Below are positions 1 through 11,474 of a stretch of DNA of 64,000 bases, in pieces; positions within the stretch are counted from its first letter, which is position 1; each line of letters opens with the position of its first letter. The notes beneath the pieces are model-generated. The model ran no database searches and was not told the origin of the DNA. It worked only from the letters and a program-made list of their open reading frames with translations. The position numbers and the translations under genes were made by a program. The DNA is from Diorhabda sublineata (taxonomy: Eukaryota > Arthropoda > Insecta > Coleoptera > Chrysomelidae): positions 23,975,572 through 24,039,571 of the forward strand of contig NC_079485.1 of NCBI RefSeq assembly GCF_026230105.1, in the 5' to 3' direction.

Positions 1-19
1 ATTACCTTAATTTTTCAAG

Positions 20-360
20 CTCTGTATTGGCGTGGTAAACCAAAAAATGTTGCATCCACATATCAATTTTCTTTTTTAAAAATTCTTGACTGGACACCTT
101 TTGAAATGAAAAGAAACGCCAGAAAATTGTTGAGGGAACCTCTCACAAACATAATCTATACTTTTGAATTGGCGAGGAGAGGCTTTATTGATTAGTCTGC
201 GAGATCCCCCAATTTAACTCCTCTGAATTCATTTTTGTGAGAGCAAAATTTATAAGCACACTTGATATGAAGAACTGAGACAAAGAATTATGTATGAATA
301 CAATGTAACCCCTGAAATGCAACGAACTGTTGGAAGAAGACCATTTTAAACATCCAATAC
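20..360 (+). pseudogene. Fragment of a DD41D-like (DUF4817-type) transposase
   Basis: Translation of about 150-355 on the + strand gives a broken version of the C-terminal catalytic stretch typical of this Tc1/mariner branch: LARRGFID, a stop, then SARSPNLTPLNSFL, where relatives read Pro-Asp-Leu-Thr-Pro-Leu-Asp. The third catalytic Asp is therefore Asn here. A shifted frame continues with YEELRQRIMYEYNVTPEMQR, which fits the helical tail of these transposases. There are stops and frameshifts and no inverted ends were found, so this is a dead remnant. The assignment rests on motif likeness to the better copies at 26.1 and 30.7 kb. Confidence 0.5.
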
Positions 361-1740
361 ACTAAGTCAATATATCACATCACTCAATCAGTTGAGTTCC
401 GTTACATCACAATCAATTATCATATTGTTTTTCCAAATTTAATTTTAATTTCACTGTGTTATATAACCTATTCACAATTCAGGTGTTAGGAAACTGGAGA
501 CGTATGGACAAATGACAGATGTCATGTCAAGAATACTTTTTTCTTCTTCATTTATACAATTTCTACCGTGGAGTTAATTTATAAACACTGTCTCTACTAT
601 GCATATTTCACTACAGTAATTGTGTAGTATCGATTATACCAAATCGTTGCCGTAAATCTGTCATTCATGTCTGAAATGAAAAAAGTTTGTGATGTGATAA
701 ATTGAAATATCAAAATAATGAAAAAGCCAATGTTATTTGTCGCTTTTATACGAACACACACAGAATATGGAAAGCAAATGGAAAATATTTGATATTACAT
801 TCAAGATTGCTTGATAAGGATAAGCTTTTGCTACAGTAACAAGTATCTTTTAAAAAACACGTAAATCGTAAAAGTTGTACGAAAGAATCTATCTCGGTTT
901 TATTGTGTTCGTCTTAAAATATCGAACGAAACATAAGGATTATGGTTTCTTATTTCCCATGACAGTATTCCACGAAACAAAAGGAAGAACAAATAGATTA
1001 TGTGAGCTGCATGTCGGTTTCCATAACCAAACTAGTGACGAATAAAAAGAATGAAGTACATATACGAGCAGTACATACCAGTGTTTTATTTTCTCGGTAT
1101 GAAATATTGCATTCATAGTTCTACTGTATGTGATTCTGAAAATTGGAATTTATTTTTCCGTAGTACCCTTTTTTATTAAATTCCATACTTTAGTAAACGT
1201 CTATTTGAATCAAAATTGAAAAAGATATATATGTCTAAACCAAACGATTGAGTTTCATTTCAGACTATTTGAAATACAACATTCAAGAGAATTTATATTT
1301 CTCAAAAAGAAAAAATTGTCCATCAACTACAAGAAAAAAACTATTCCTCTTATCATAGCTTATCTTATTTGAATAAATCGACATTTTTTGCGAAAGCACC
1401 TCTTTATTTATCTTCTTTGAATGCATATCGAATATTTTCACCTTATTCTATTCTGTTTGTCTCTTACCCAGTACCCCATACCAATATTTTGCTTATATTA
1501 TAAGATCACTTTGGAGAGATTTATCCGAGAGTAAAAAATAATAAAACTATTGAAAGCGGCGTCTTTGAGAAACAACATTTCAAAATAATTATAGCAAAAA
1601 TTTTTGATGAAAATTCTCAAATTTCACACGATAAAAGTATCCTTTCTTAATTAAAAATTGCACTAAAAATGATATGCCGAACTCATTGCTGCAATTACTA
1701 TCAAAAATAATTGACACACAAAATTGAAATACGAGGTATA
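361..1740. other. No gene seen
   Basis: AT-rich sequence without a convincing reading frame, splice-flanked exon or recognisable repeat. It is probably intronic, upstream of the first receptor exon seen here. Confidence 0.5.
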
Positions 1741-1749
1741 TCCACAAAG

Positions 1750-2660
1750 TAAGTTATGTAAAAAACATGTACAGATACAGTACACTATTTTTTGTACATA
1801 AATCTGTTAAACTAATTGTTTACATAGCTTTCGAAGTTTTTTTTAAGCTCTTATCAAATTTTTGTATGCCTTCTTCATAGAAGGTTACAGACTATGTTTT
1901 CAATCATGTTGTAAGACGTTCCTTTAGCTGGTCAAAATCGTTGTTGTGTTAACCACCAAAGAAAGATTTTAGGTGTAAAAAGAGATATAAGTGTCGAGGT
2001 CTGGGCTGTATAGAGAATGATGAAACACGCCGAGCCAACCAAATTTATATATTTGTCATGTTCGCAGAGGTTGCTTATTATCGTAGAAATATTATTATTA
2101 TCGTAGAAAAAATCAACAGATTTTGACAGTAATCCTCTTATTGCACGGTGCAATGTTTTAATTGTCTCGTAGTCAAAAAGTGCATTGATTGTTTAGACTC
2201 ATGATAAAAAATTAATCAGCAAGATGCCTATTCTGTCCCACAAATACAGTTCACATGAGTTTTCGAGGTAACAAGATTTGCTTGGGTTTAATATTTATGC
2301 CTCTATTCCATTGATTGACGCTTAGTTCCTGAGTGTAAGTTAATTCATTTCCCGTGATTATTCCAGAAAAAATTTTCATGTCAGTTTTTTAGTAAAAATT
2401 TCCTGAATTATTGATCATGAGATTTGTAGGAATTCCACATCAATAGTACTAATTGTCAACTAAACATTTTGCTTGATTTTTTCTCTCTGAATGACATGAA
2501 CCAGTTCATTAGTAATCAAAGACTTGCGTCCACATCGCTCTTTTTCGTGCACTTGAATAAGTCCTTCATTAATTTAATCACTCATAGCCTATTGTTCGTT
2601 AACCTAGGAGATTTTCCGTTAAATTTTGCTTGGCTTATCTCTCTTTAAGGCTGACAGTTA
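1750..2660 (-). pseudogene. Mariner-family (DD34D) transposase remnant
   Basis: Reading the minus strand from about 2640 down to 1760 gives, in changing frames, the order of a mariner transposase. First comes GRRKSLITNELVHVIQREK (linker after the DNA-binding domain). Then IITGNELTYTQELSVNQW at the place of the first catalytic Asp (family form TGDETW). Then a degraded Tyr-Ser-Pro-Asp-Leu box (LYSPDL) near 2010. Last is FYEEGIQKFDKSLKKTS, the C-terminal signature, near 1870. Many stops and frameshifts show long decay. Terminal repeats were not identified. Its reading direction is opposite to the receptor gene whose upstream intron it occupies. Confidence 0.65.
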
Positions 2661-2979
2661 TCTGAATATGGTGTACATTTCTTGTGCTTGAGTCAGAGTA
2701 ACAGCCGCGCTTGCTCAGACCAGCGATCGCAGCACTGTCACTGATAGAAATAGAAACATTTTGGATACACTTCGTGAAAATAATAAATCGACTCAATTAG
2801 AACCGAAATATAGCGTAAGGCTAGCTTTATTTCCAACCCTTACAAAATAATATGATTACAATTAACAAAGTGATAACTTAAGTAAGTATACTTCAATAAA
2901 ATAACATAAATTTACGTTATCCATATTTGAGCAACATTTGGACAAGAGTGTTAGATACAATGGCACGATGAACTTATTT

Positions 2980-3266
2980 TGACACAGGGTATGTTTGCTT
3001 GCTTCTTCTTCTTCTAATTTGTTGATTGCCTTTATTAATTTCCTCTGTCCATTTGATATTATATTGAATAGCGTTGGTGACATTGGGTCTCCCTGTTTGA
3101 CGCCTTTATTTGTGTGTGTCTTTTCTGTTGTGCCTTGGAATTTCACTTTAATTTCACTTTTATTTAGAATTATTTCTATTAATTTTCTTGGAATTCCTTG
3201 TCTTCCAAGTTCTTCCGTTATTTTCTCTCTTATTGTATCGAAAGCACTTATCGATCTATAATACAA
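2980..3266 (-). pseudogene. LINE reverse transcriptase fragment
   Basis: The minus strand carries about 90 residues of a non-LTR reverse transcriptase: a degraded palm entry (SAFDTIREKITEELGRQGIP), then KVKFQGTTEKTHTNKGVKQGDP and MSPTLFNII, the conserved Gly-Val-x-Gln-Gly-Asp / Ser-Pro-x-Leu-Phe-Asn block. The sequence then runs into unrelated residues rich in Glu. The YADD box and the endonuclease are absent. It is a truncated copy, most like the RTE/Jockey-type LINEs seen elsewhere in the window. Confidence 0.7.
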
Positions 3267-3914
3267 AAATTGTCAACCAATCCGATTTTGTATAGGACCA
3301 AATTCATAGAAAATTGCCCCATTAACCAGGATAAGGAAAAATTAGTCACCAAAATAAAACACCAGGTTATTCGATAACACGACAGGGCTTACTGTAAGAA
3401 AACAAGTCAGGCAATCCCTTTTTTAATTAAACAGATTAGTGATGATTGATGTGTGAAAGGGCTTCAATTAATTAGTACATACAATGGGTGGAAGCCCAAA
3501 GTCAGGTCTCACCAACTAATAAAGAATCGTGACTTAGCTACACAATGACGATAACAATTATTTTAACAGGAATTATCTAATTAATGTGTACTCAAGTAGG
3601 TCTATTTGAAATTGTATGATTATTATTTTCAAGTCAACAGAATTATTTAATGTGTGAAGAAAGGAAATTTTATTAATTTTTATCGATGTTATGTATAATC
3701 AAGATGCACATAAGATCGTTCAATTGTTGTAGACTTATGGATTATATCTTTCTTATTGCATTACACCATATTTTCTTTATAGTTGAGAAATATCGCCCAT
3801 TCAAAAGTAAACGAGTGCATTTTTTTCATTATTCAAATTGACCATATTCAGTGAAAATTATTCTGAAAGTTCCAGCCTATAAAATATGTTACTACTGATA
3901 CTACAGTTAAATCA
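3267..3914. other. No gene seen
   Basis: AT-rich, no supported feature. Confidence 0.5.
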
Positions 3915-4130
3915 ATTATATCAATGCATCTAGATGTTATTGATTTTAGGTGTCTTCTGGTATAAAATTAGTTTTTTTTTTTTGATAATTTTTAATATGA
4001 TATTTTGATAAAGACTTAAAGAAGTCGAAACGTCAAAATTTATCTTTCTTTTAAAAACTATCAAAAAAAACTAATTTTGAAACAGATGATACCTAAATTC
4101 AAGAACATTTAGATGCTATGATATATCAAA
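3915..4130. repeat. Fold-back (hairpin) element
   Basis: Two imperfect inverted arms of about 80-90 bp: the left arm from about 3921 (GCATCTAGATGTTATTGATT, then an AGGTGTCTTC block and an AAATTAGTTTT stretch) is mirrored by the right arm ending near 4124. The centre contains the motif AAAGAAGTCGAAACGTCAAA, which recurs near 17.9 and 26.0 kb. No coding capacity. It resembles a MITE or a duplicated solo repeat in head-to-head orientation. Confidence 0.6.
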
Positions 4131-4449
4131 AGTTCTAAGAAATAAGAAATTAAAGAAATCAATTATATCATACTATTTGTTAAGCTAGAAACAAAATATT
4201 ATGTGAGTATATTGCCATGCTGAGACAACAGAATATAAAATTAACGATTGCTCCCACGATAAAAAATAATCCATGTTGAACTAGATAGTTCTTTATGTCA
4301 TGGTGAAAATTGAATTCATAATTTGACAATCCATGTTTATAATAATGTTTTGAAAATAATTGTCATTATGAGAAAGTTTTTTTAACTATGCATTCTATCC
4401 GGTTATATTTTCATAAGCCAACTCTATATAAGTTTTGTTTCTGTTCTAG
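4131..4449. other. Intron sequence, nothing recognised
   Basis: AT-rich sequence leading to the pyrimidine-rich tract and TTCTAG acceptor of the first receptor exon. Confidence 0.5.
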
Positions 4450-4518
4450 GTGGTTCGTGCTGCTAGTCCTGTGCTGTTAAGAGTTATAGCATTAGGAGCA
4501 TTCTTTATATATAGCACT
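4450..4518 (+). CDS. Class C GPCR (GPR158/179-like), exon with TM2
   Basis: A 69-bp exon between acceptor TTCTAG and donor GTGAGT, open in phase 0 at both ends, 23 codons. It encodes VVRAASPVLLRVIALGAFF followed by IYST: a short basic loop with Ala-Ser-Pro and then a hydrophobic helix, which is the pattern of the second transmembrane segment in class C receptors. Alone it would be weak. It is supported because it joins in frame to the exon at 20420, giving TM2, a short loop and TM3 in the expected order. Upstream coding (ectodomain and TM1) must lie before the window. The receptor would sit in the plasma membrane; ligand and coupling cannot be read from these exons. Confidence 0.8.
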
Positions 4519-5229
4519 GTGAGTAAATTATTAGTTTGTATATTTTTAATCAAAATTTGAACTAATAAATATTTATTTATTCTATTAGTTGCGAAAGGCA
4601 ATTGAATTTTGTTTTACTGAAATATTCTTAATAATAAAATATTGCGTTTTATAGCTCAAATACCCCTAAGTACAAACCATGGCCTGCGTGAGTATTTTTT
4701 TGTTGAAACTCTTTTAATCTTCGCGTGAATATTACAAATCTCACATTATTTACTTTTTTTATTATCGAACATTTATTCCACAGAAAGCTTCGTAAATATT
4801 TTTCCTATGGAATATTAGTATATAACAATTATCGTCGTCTTCAATGACCAAAAATAAACTGTGTTGCCTTCCTAAGCTTTCCTTACAATTTCGTCGGGAA
4901 TTCCAAAATCTTTCTCCATTTATGAATTTGACACATGAAACATTTCAATACTAATTACTGAAGTGCAAGAAGACATGTGCATATATTTTCTTATTTAAAA
5001 CAATTTGTTTGGAAATAACTAATTTTTTTACCTCCATTTCTTGATTCTTAAGACAATTTGGTTTTCCTAATGCGACTCATCACCATCTAGGTTGCGTCCC
5101 TTTCCAGCTTAACTGAATAGAATATTCCAGGTAGTCAATAAGTGATTTCCAACTATTTTGTCAATAGATACAGTTTTTCTGTAAAAGTATTTTTGTTGAA
5201 GGACAATTCAAACCTAGTTAATTTCAGGA
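4519..5229. other. Start of a 15.9-kb intron, nothing recognised
   Basis: AT-rich intron sequence after the GTGAGT donor. No coding or repeat signal supported. Confidence 0.6.
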
Positions 5230-6240
5230 TCAGAAGCTATATCGATCTTGCGTACATCAATGGAAAAAGATTTCTTGAAGCCTATAGGAAAATAGTCAAC
5301 GGAAATTTTAGGTGACAAAATATGGCAGAACAGGAAAAAAATTCAATTACCCTTAGAAGGGACTTCATCTATTAAACAACTCAATGCTAATTTATGTGAG
5401 GTGATGATTTATACAACTATACAGTGTGCCGATGAATTCGCTTCAACTTTTGGTGATGAAGCACCATCTTGACCCACTGTGTTTCGCTGGTTTTCCGAAT
5501 TCAATCGTAGTCGCTAAAGGATGAATTCCGTGAAGATAGTTCAAAATCGTCTGTTGTTCCAGGAAACATCGATGCTGTGCATAAACTGGACAAATTGGAT
5601 ACTGCATAATTTGACAATCGCTCAAAAAAAGCTCGTGGCGATTGGTGCAAAGAAATGCTGAAAAAATTCAATCGCAGTGCTTCAATAGATGTCTATAATA
5701 TCATGACAGGCGACGAATTATAGATCTATACATATGAACCTGAAACTAAACAACAATCGACTATGGATCTTTCAGACGAGACAAATCCAACAAAAGTTGT
5801 TCGCGCACGATGCACTTCCACGTAAATAGTAGCCTGTTTTTTCGGAATAATCGGACATGTTGCCATCGTTCCAATAGAGCAACGTATAACAGTCAATTCT
5901 GAATGGTTACCAGCATTTGTTCAAAAAAATCAGGGAAACCAATAGCACAAGACGAATCATTATCCACCACGAGCTCACACACATCAGTTAAAACAAAAAT
6001 ATTTTTGAACAGTCAAAGCATCGAATTGATGAGTCCTCCGCCGCACAATCCTTGTTTGGCTTTTTTTTCTTATTACCGCGGATCAAAAATAAATTGCGAG
6101 GTCTACACCTGAAGAAGCGGTTGATGCGTTCAAAATACATGATTTGGAGGTTACTTCAATTGGTTCAAACGCATGAAAAGTGTATTGATCTTGATTTTGT
6201 AAAATAATGAAGCCATATACAATTATACATATTGATTTTC
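5230..6240 (+). pseudogene. Mariner transposase remnant, family A
   Basis: In shifting + frames the order of a mariner transposase is visible: FGDEAPS and TVFRWFSEFNRS near 5450-5510 (helix-turn-helix region), NIDAVHKLD near 5570, then ARGDWCKEMLKKFNRSAS near 5640 and IMTGDEL-stop-IYTYEPETKQQ near 5700 (first catalytic Asp). HVAIVPIEQRITVNSEW follows near 5870, and STPEEAVDAFKIHDLEV near 6110 marks the C-terminus. The part between about residues 90 and 160 of a normal protein is deleted at about 5585. Stops and frameshifts are frequent. A sister copy of the same family lies at 50.0 kb and a C-terminal piece at 23.5 kb. Confidence 0.8.
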
Positions 6241-8130
6241 ATTTGTCTATCTCAAAGTAATATACAAATTCCCCATTTGCAGATATCTTTTTTAAGAGCA
6301 ACAATATGCACCTATTCCATCAAAATTTTTTCGTATATAAAACCGCTCTTTACTTATAACAACCCCGTAGCAATAAAAACGCAGATAATGATAATGTCAC
6401 AGTTTAAGTGAAAAATCAGCAAATTAAGAAAAAAGCATCATTTCCGAAAACTAACTAGATCTATACGCTCGGGCAGCTCCCGAATCCTCGGGACAGAGGC
6501 TCTCAGCTTTTTAAAAGCTGTTCCCCTCAAGGCATAATGATCTAACATTTACTTAGTACACTTAATACTTATACATCAAGTGATTCGGTCTACAATTCAA
6601 AGAACCCATATTTTCTAGATACTATCTTTTTCTATCAATATAAATCAAACAACATAAGATCGATTGTTGCTAAAGTATTAGATAGGAAATGGAAGACCTC
6701 GATTGTTTCTACTTTAATTAATATTATCCGTATTATTTTATCCAATATGTTGCATATATAGACTACTACGTAATTCTACTCAACTGTATTCAATTTCAGT
6801 CAATTTTATCAATTGCACATAATTGGCGACGTTTAATGGAATAACATCAATCCACCAGTCGAATTCTCCGTTTTATTTGCGAAAATATTCATAACCGAAC
6901 AACCGATTAAAAACAGCGTTTGTGTGTGAGTAAACATATTTTGGTTTTGTTTTCATTGCGAATAGAAACATTTTTATCCAGTAATATGAAAGATGATTTT
7001 AAATAGATTGACCTGGGCTAAAGGGATCCTGTAAAAGGATTTTAATGATAATATCTCCGTCGAACTGAAGTATCTTCAAGAGTATCTAATTTCATCCTAT
7101 GTATTTGCTCCTCTTTTTTAAGAGTTTAATTAGCCCATTTGTACGGTTTAGCACACTTTGGACATTAATAACAATGTATTGTTGGAATCGATAAATGCGC
7201 GTATGCTAAGTAATACGGAAAAATGTGAATTGACCAAATAATACATGATAATACAATATATTATCAATTGAAGAATAACAACAAATCTGAAATTACAGAG
7301 TATTTCAAATGACAAAATCCTGGAGATAATGGCTGGTATAAAATTGTGATGAGACTTTGATATAAAAAAATTTCAGTGCACCCTCTTCGGAGGTAGGTGA
7401 CCCTTACTAATGAGCAAAGTTTTTTTTCTTAAATTTACGTAAAAATAGTACATTTCTGTTGCTTCCCACGGGATTGAAGTTAACAACCCTTACCATATTA
7501 TATCGAATTTCTAGTTCGGGGTTTAGTTCATAATATTAATAAGAATGGCTGTTTATTTCAATTTCTCAGTTTTCCTAATACTCAGTTTGAACAAGAATCC
7601 TAGAATACCTCTATTTTTATTCTTATTACAATACAATACCGAAATAAAAGTGGAGGACAATTAAGTTGTTCAAGGCATTTCATTTTCTTCTCCAAAAATA
7701 AATAATTGAACAAGCCTACTAAGTCATATTTTTATTTTATAAATCTGAATTTCGGAAAATAGATTTAATAAGAAATAAGCTAAAGTTTTTTAATTTCACC
7801 CCTTTACAGCAATATTAAAAAAAGACGATAGTTAGGTCTTGCTAAGTCTCATGAATGTCGCATGAATTTGTAAATACCATATATATTATTCCTATATTAT
7901 AATCATACTTTTTCCAACCTTATTTTGATGTTTATTCTCCTCTAGAAGGTAGATGATATTTATTGTCTCTTATAAAGTTTTTAACCTCTATCTCTTTTTT
8001 TATGTTCCGCCCTGGCCTAGTAAAAATTTGAAAAATGGTGCGATTTGAAAAATATAAAGAACAACAACGAAAATCTACTACTTGCTTATTTTGAAAAAAA
8101 TTTAAAAACATCTAAGGCGTCGACTTTGTG
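6241..8130. other. Intron sequence with one GC-richer patch
   Basis: Mostly featureless AT-rich DNA. At 6455-6545 there is a GC-richer patch that is open for about 29 codons on the minus strand (HYALRGTAFKKLRASVPRIR). It is flanked by neither convincing splice sites nor a recognised family. Nothing else could be supported. Confidence 0.4.
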
Positions 8131-8140
8131 GACTATATAT

Positions 8141-8842
8141 TCAATGTTTGACAAGTGATGGTTCTTCTATTTCGAGGTATTGATCGGATTGACATTTTGA
8201 AAGTATTTTTTCTTGTTGAATCGGCATTATCAGGACTTCTTTTGCAGTAACTTTTTGAATGATTGTTTCTTCGATATTGACTTCTAGAATTTGGCAATCA
8301 TCGAGAGTGTTCCCTTCAAGAAGACTGAGGGTGCAATTATTCCTTTGGACAAAATTTTGACGGCAATAGTAGGTACCTTCGAGTGGTGGACATTCTTCTT
8401 TTTCTAGTTGGGTTTCATTTTGCGTTCGTGCCAAGTAAGGGAATTTAGGAGTGTAAATTTTATTATTTTGGATTACGGGAAAAAGGTTGTAGAATTCAAA
8501 TGTTTATCTCGTATGTATCTCGTAACTAGAAATTATAGAAGTATGTACAGAATTAAGTTTCGAAAATACAACTGCATTCTCAATATTATCTATAAACGTT
8601 GTTGACTGACAGTCTAAATTAATCTGATACAACATACCTTGAAACGTTAGATAACTTTCTAGTGTTTCAATTCTGTTATATACAGAGGCTGAAAATAATT
8701 GTAAACCATTATTAAAGTTTGCTTGGTTTTTATTCAAAATAGTAATTGACTTATTGTAATGATCAATGAGTTTTTTATAGAGAGAAATTTGAAGGTTATT
8801 TTCAGGGATAATTTTATAAAATTCTTGAATGAAATCGTTCAA
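8141..8842 (-). pseudogene. Env-like region of the gypsy element, broken and truncated
   Basis: Two open stretches on the minus strand (8842-8504, 112 codons, and 8434-8141, 97 codons) lie just downstream of the integrase, where errantiviruses carry env. The first has a hydrophilic, helix-prone sequence. The second has spaced cysteines (positions near 8395, 8375, 8340, 8290, 8190) as expected for an ectodomain. No signal peptide, furin site or transmembrane anchor is visible, because both ends are missing. A related tail occurs in the second copy at about 56.65-57.05 kb. The assignment is by position and by the match between the two copies, not by a strong family motif. Confidence 0.5.
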
Positions 8843-9460
8843 CTGACGAATTGGAATTGCTATTTTTCGCTGTGGTATGATGCAATTCTATATGGTGAAG
8901 TTTGCAAAAGTCTTCTAAATCGAAATTCTTAAATTCAGAACCACTATCTGTTGTTATTTTTTGAGGTAGTCCATGGTAAGTTATGAAATTTAGTAAAGAG
9001 TCTACTGTGGAAAATCCTGTAACACTTACTATGGGGTAGGCTTGTCGGTAACGCGAAAAAGAATCAATTACTGTTTAGTTTAGATTTTATTTGCAATTTT
9101 AAAAACATCCATATGTACTACATTTGACTACAGGGGGATTCCTATCGTATTTATTTTTCAAGCATGTATCACAATTATTGATAAAATTTTCTACATCTTC
9201 GATCATTTTCGGCCAGTAGTATCTACAAATAAGAGATGTTTTAACTTCGTTTATGCCCCTATGACCTGATTTATATATATATGATGATATTTAATTTTTT
9301 CTAATTGCTCTTCTTTTCTTTCAATATCTGCTACTGATTTGGTACAAATTGTAAATTTAAATGCAGAATTCTTAAACATATTTTGTGCAGTTACAATAAA
9401 TATTCTCAATAAGAGTTCGTTCTGGAAATAAAGTGCATAATTTTTTATGGGGTCAATATA
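8843..9460 (-). pseudogene. Integrase region of the gypsy element
   Basis: Minus-strand translation shows the HHCC zinc-binding end (HRGINEVKTSLICRYYWPKM and, about 16 residues later, CDTC) near 9265-9150. The catalytic core follows: VIDSFSRYRQAYPI near 9060 (first Asp), KITTDSGSEFKNF near 8950 (second Asp) and SSVERFHSRIL near 8840 (Glu region). An in-frame stop and a shift fall between the zinc domain and the core, near 9100. The integrase would join element DNA to the host genome; this copy cannot. Confidence 0.8.
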
Positions 9461-9899
9461 TTCTTTAATGAAGGTTATTATATTATTTTCGATGTCAATT
9501 ACTGGTAATGTAATGTATGGACGAATACTTTCTCTCTTCTAACCTTAAAGGTATTTTTTTGACCATTAGTAAGATATATTTGATTTTTATACATATTGAA
9601 TGGTTTTTCGGTAATTGTAATTGATAGAATAGGATTTTCAACAGATGTATGTACATTTTCAATGTCTTCGTTATTATTAGGATTCTCTTATATTTGAATT
9701 GTTTTGGTTAGATTTATTTAAATCTAATATATTTGTAAGATCTAAATTATCTAAATTCGGGAGAGTACTGGAATTAATTCTTTCAAATTCTTCATTCATT
9801 ATTTTATCGATGTCACTTAAATTGACATCCATTGATGCAATTTCTAATGCATTTATATCGGGATATCGAGATAATGCATCGGCTGTTTGTTACTTTTAC
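9461..9899 (-). other. RNase H-integrase connection, degraded
   Basis: AT-rich remnant of the pol polyprotein between RNase H and integrase. Only a few blocks are readable. No intact frame. Confidence 0.5.
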
Positions 9900-10330
9900 C
9901 TTTCAAATATTGTATATCGTACTCAAATTCCTCAAGTTTAAGGCGCCAGCGTACAAGACGTGAATTGGGCTCTTTTAATGACATGAGCCATTGCAATGGT
10001 TTATGATCTGAAAAAATTGTGAATTTTTGACCAAATAAATACGGTCGAAAATATTTACACGACCAGACTATCGAAAGTAACTCTTTCTCGATTGTAGAAT
10101 AATTTATTTCTGCGGAATTAAGTATTCTACTAGCATAACAAATAGGATGATTGTTTTGAGATAGAATAGCACCAATGGCATATTTAGAAGCGTCAGTAGT
10201 TAATTCGAAAGGCTTACTGAAATCGGGATTCGCAAGGACTGGTTCTGAAATTAAAATGTTTTTACAAGTATTGAGGCAATTAATAAATTCTTCTGTGTGT
10301 TTAATTCTTTTTTAGACATATCGTCATCGG
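9900..10330 (-). pseudogene. RNase H region of the gypsy element
   Basis: The minus strand gives FELTTDASKYAIGAILSQ near 10200 (first catalytic Asp), EINYSTIEKELLSIVWSCKY near 10100 (Glu), FTIFSDHKPLQWL near 10010 (second Asp) and LVRWRLKLEEFEYDIQYLKG near 9930, ending where the usual Asp-Ala-Leu-Ser block is shifted. This is a well-preserved Ty3/gypsy RNase H, the activity that removes the RNA strand during reverse transcription. Frameshifts lie on either side. Confidence 0.85.
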
Positions 10331-10403
10331 TTTCGGAATTTGAGCAAAATTTTTTATAAACTTCCTATACTAACCTACTAATCCTAAAAAGGATTTGATA
10401 TCT

Positions 10404-11174
10404 TTAGCCGTTTTTTGGGATAAGGAAATTTTGAATAGCTTTGATTTTATTCGGATTAGCTTTTATCCTTTGAGGAGTTACAACGTGACCTAGATACTCT
10501 ACTTCCTTGCGAAGAAACTCGCACTTGTCTAGTTGTATCTTTAGCTCTGCGTGGCGTAGTTTTGAAAATACTAATTTCAGATTTTGTATGTGCTCTTGAA
10601 GGCTAGTACTGTATTTTGTTTTGCATGTCTTTAAAGACTTCATTTACAGATCTTTAAAATATAGAAGGGGCATTTTAAGACCGAAAGGCATTCTAAGGTA
10701 TTCGTAATGTCCATCTACGTTGAAAGCTGTTTTTTCTATAGAACATTCGCTCATTTGTATTTGATGGAAGCCGCTTGCCAAGTCGAGGGTAGTAAAATAC
10801 TGGGCTCGACCTAATTTATCCAATATATCGGATATATTGGGAAGCGGGTACCTGTCATCAATTGTCTTTTCATTAATTTTCCGGTAATCAACTACCAGTC
10901 TCCATTTTTGGGTATTTGATGCGTCCATTTTCTTTTTAACAATCCATATCGGGGAACTCCAAGGGGAACAGGACGGTCTAATTATGTTTTTATCTAACAT
11001 CTCTCTGTGGACGTAGGGATATCTGTAAGATTTAGTGTGAACCGGTACCTTGTCTTTGGTTCTTATAATATGTTTAACATTTGAAGTGGAAATCAATTTA
11101 TCCCCTGGTTTTAAAAATAAATCAGAATATTCTTTACACAACGAAATATTTTTTTGTTTTTCTTCTTTATTCAT
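10404..11174 (-). pseudogene. Reverse transcriptase region of the gypsy element, catalytic box deleted
   Basis: From 11174 downward the minus strand reads the N-terminal RT block (IIRPSCSPWSSPIWIVKKK, WRLVVDYRKIN), the first catalytic Asp in FTTLDLASGFHQIQM, and the YLRMPFGLKMPLLYF block. A stop follows at 10644. The frame then resumes with TSLQEHIQNLKLVFSKLR and EYLGHVVTPQRIKANPNKI, the connection region. The segment that should hold the YxDD catalytic pair, about 15 residues before TSLQEH, is absent, so this RT is inactive by deletion and not only by stops. Confidence 0.85.
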
Positions 11175-11474
11175 GTGATTTGTACGAATTAATTCGGTAA
11201 TTAAGTCATTAGGTTTTATAGAATTATTTTCATCAAAATCGTTAGCAAAGCTTTCAAATTTAGAGTCTTCATATTGCGAATATTTAAATGGAGTAACTTG
11301 AATTGGTTTTCGTAATGTTATCGTTATCGAATTATTTGTGTGATTTTGAATTTCTATTGGTGCGAAACCATTTCTCGCTGTAGATAAAATTTGTGGAATT
11401 ATATTTTCTATGTTTCGAGCGTTTACAATAATATCCCCATTATCTCTATTTACGGGTAATTTCTTTATTGTTTT

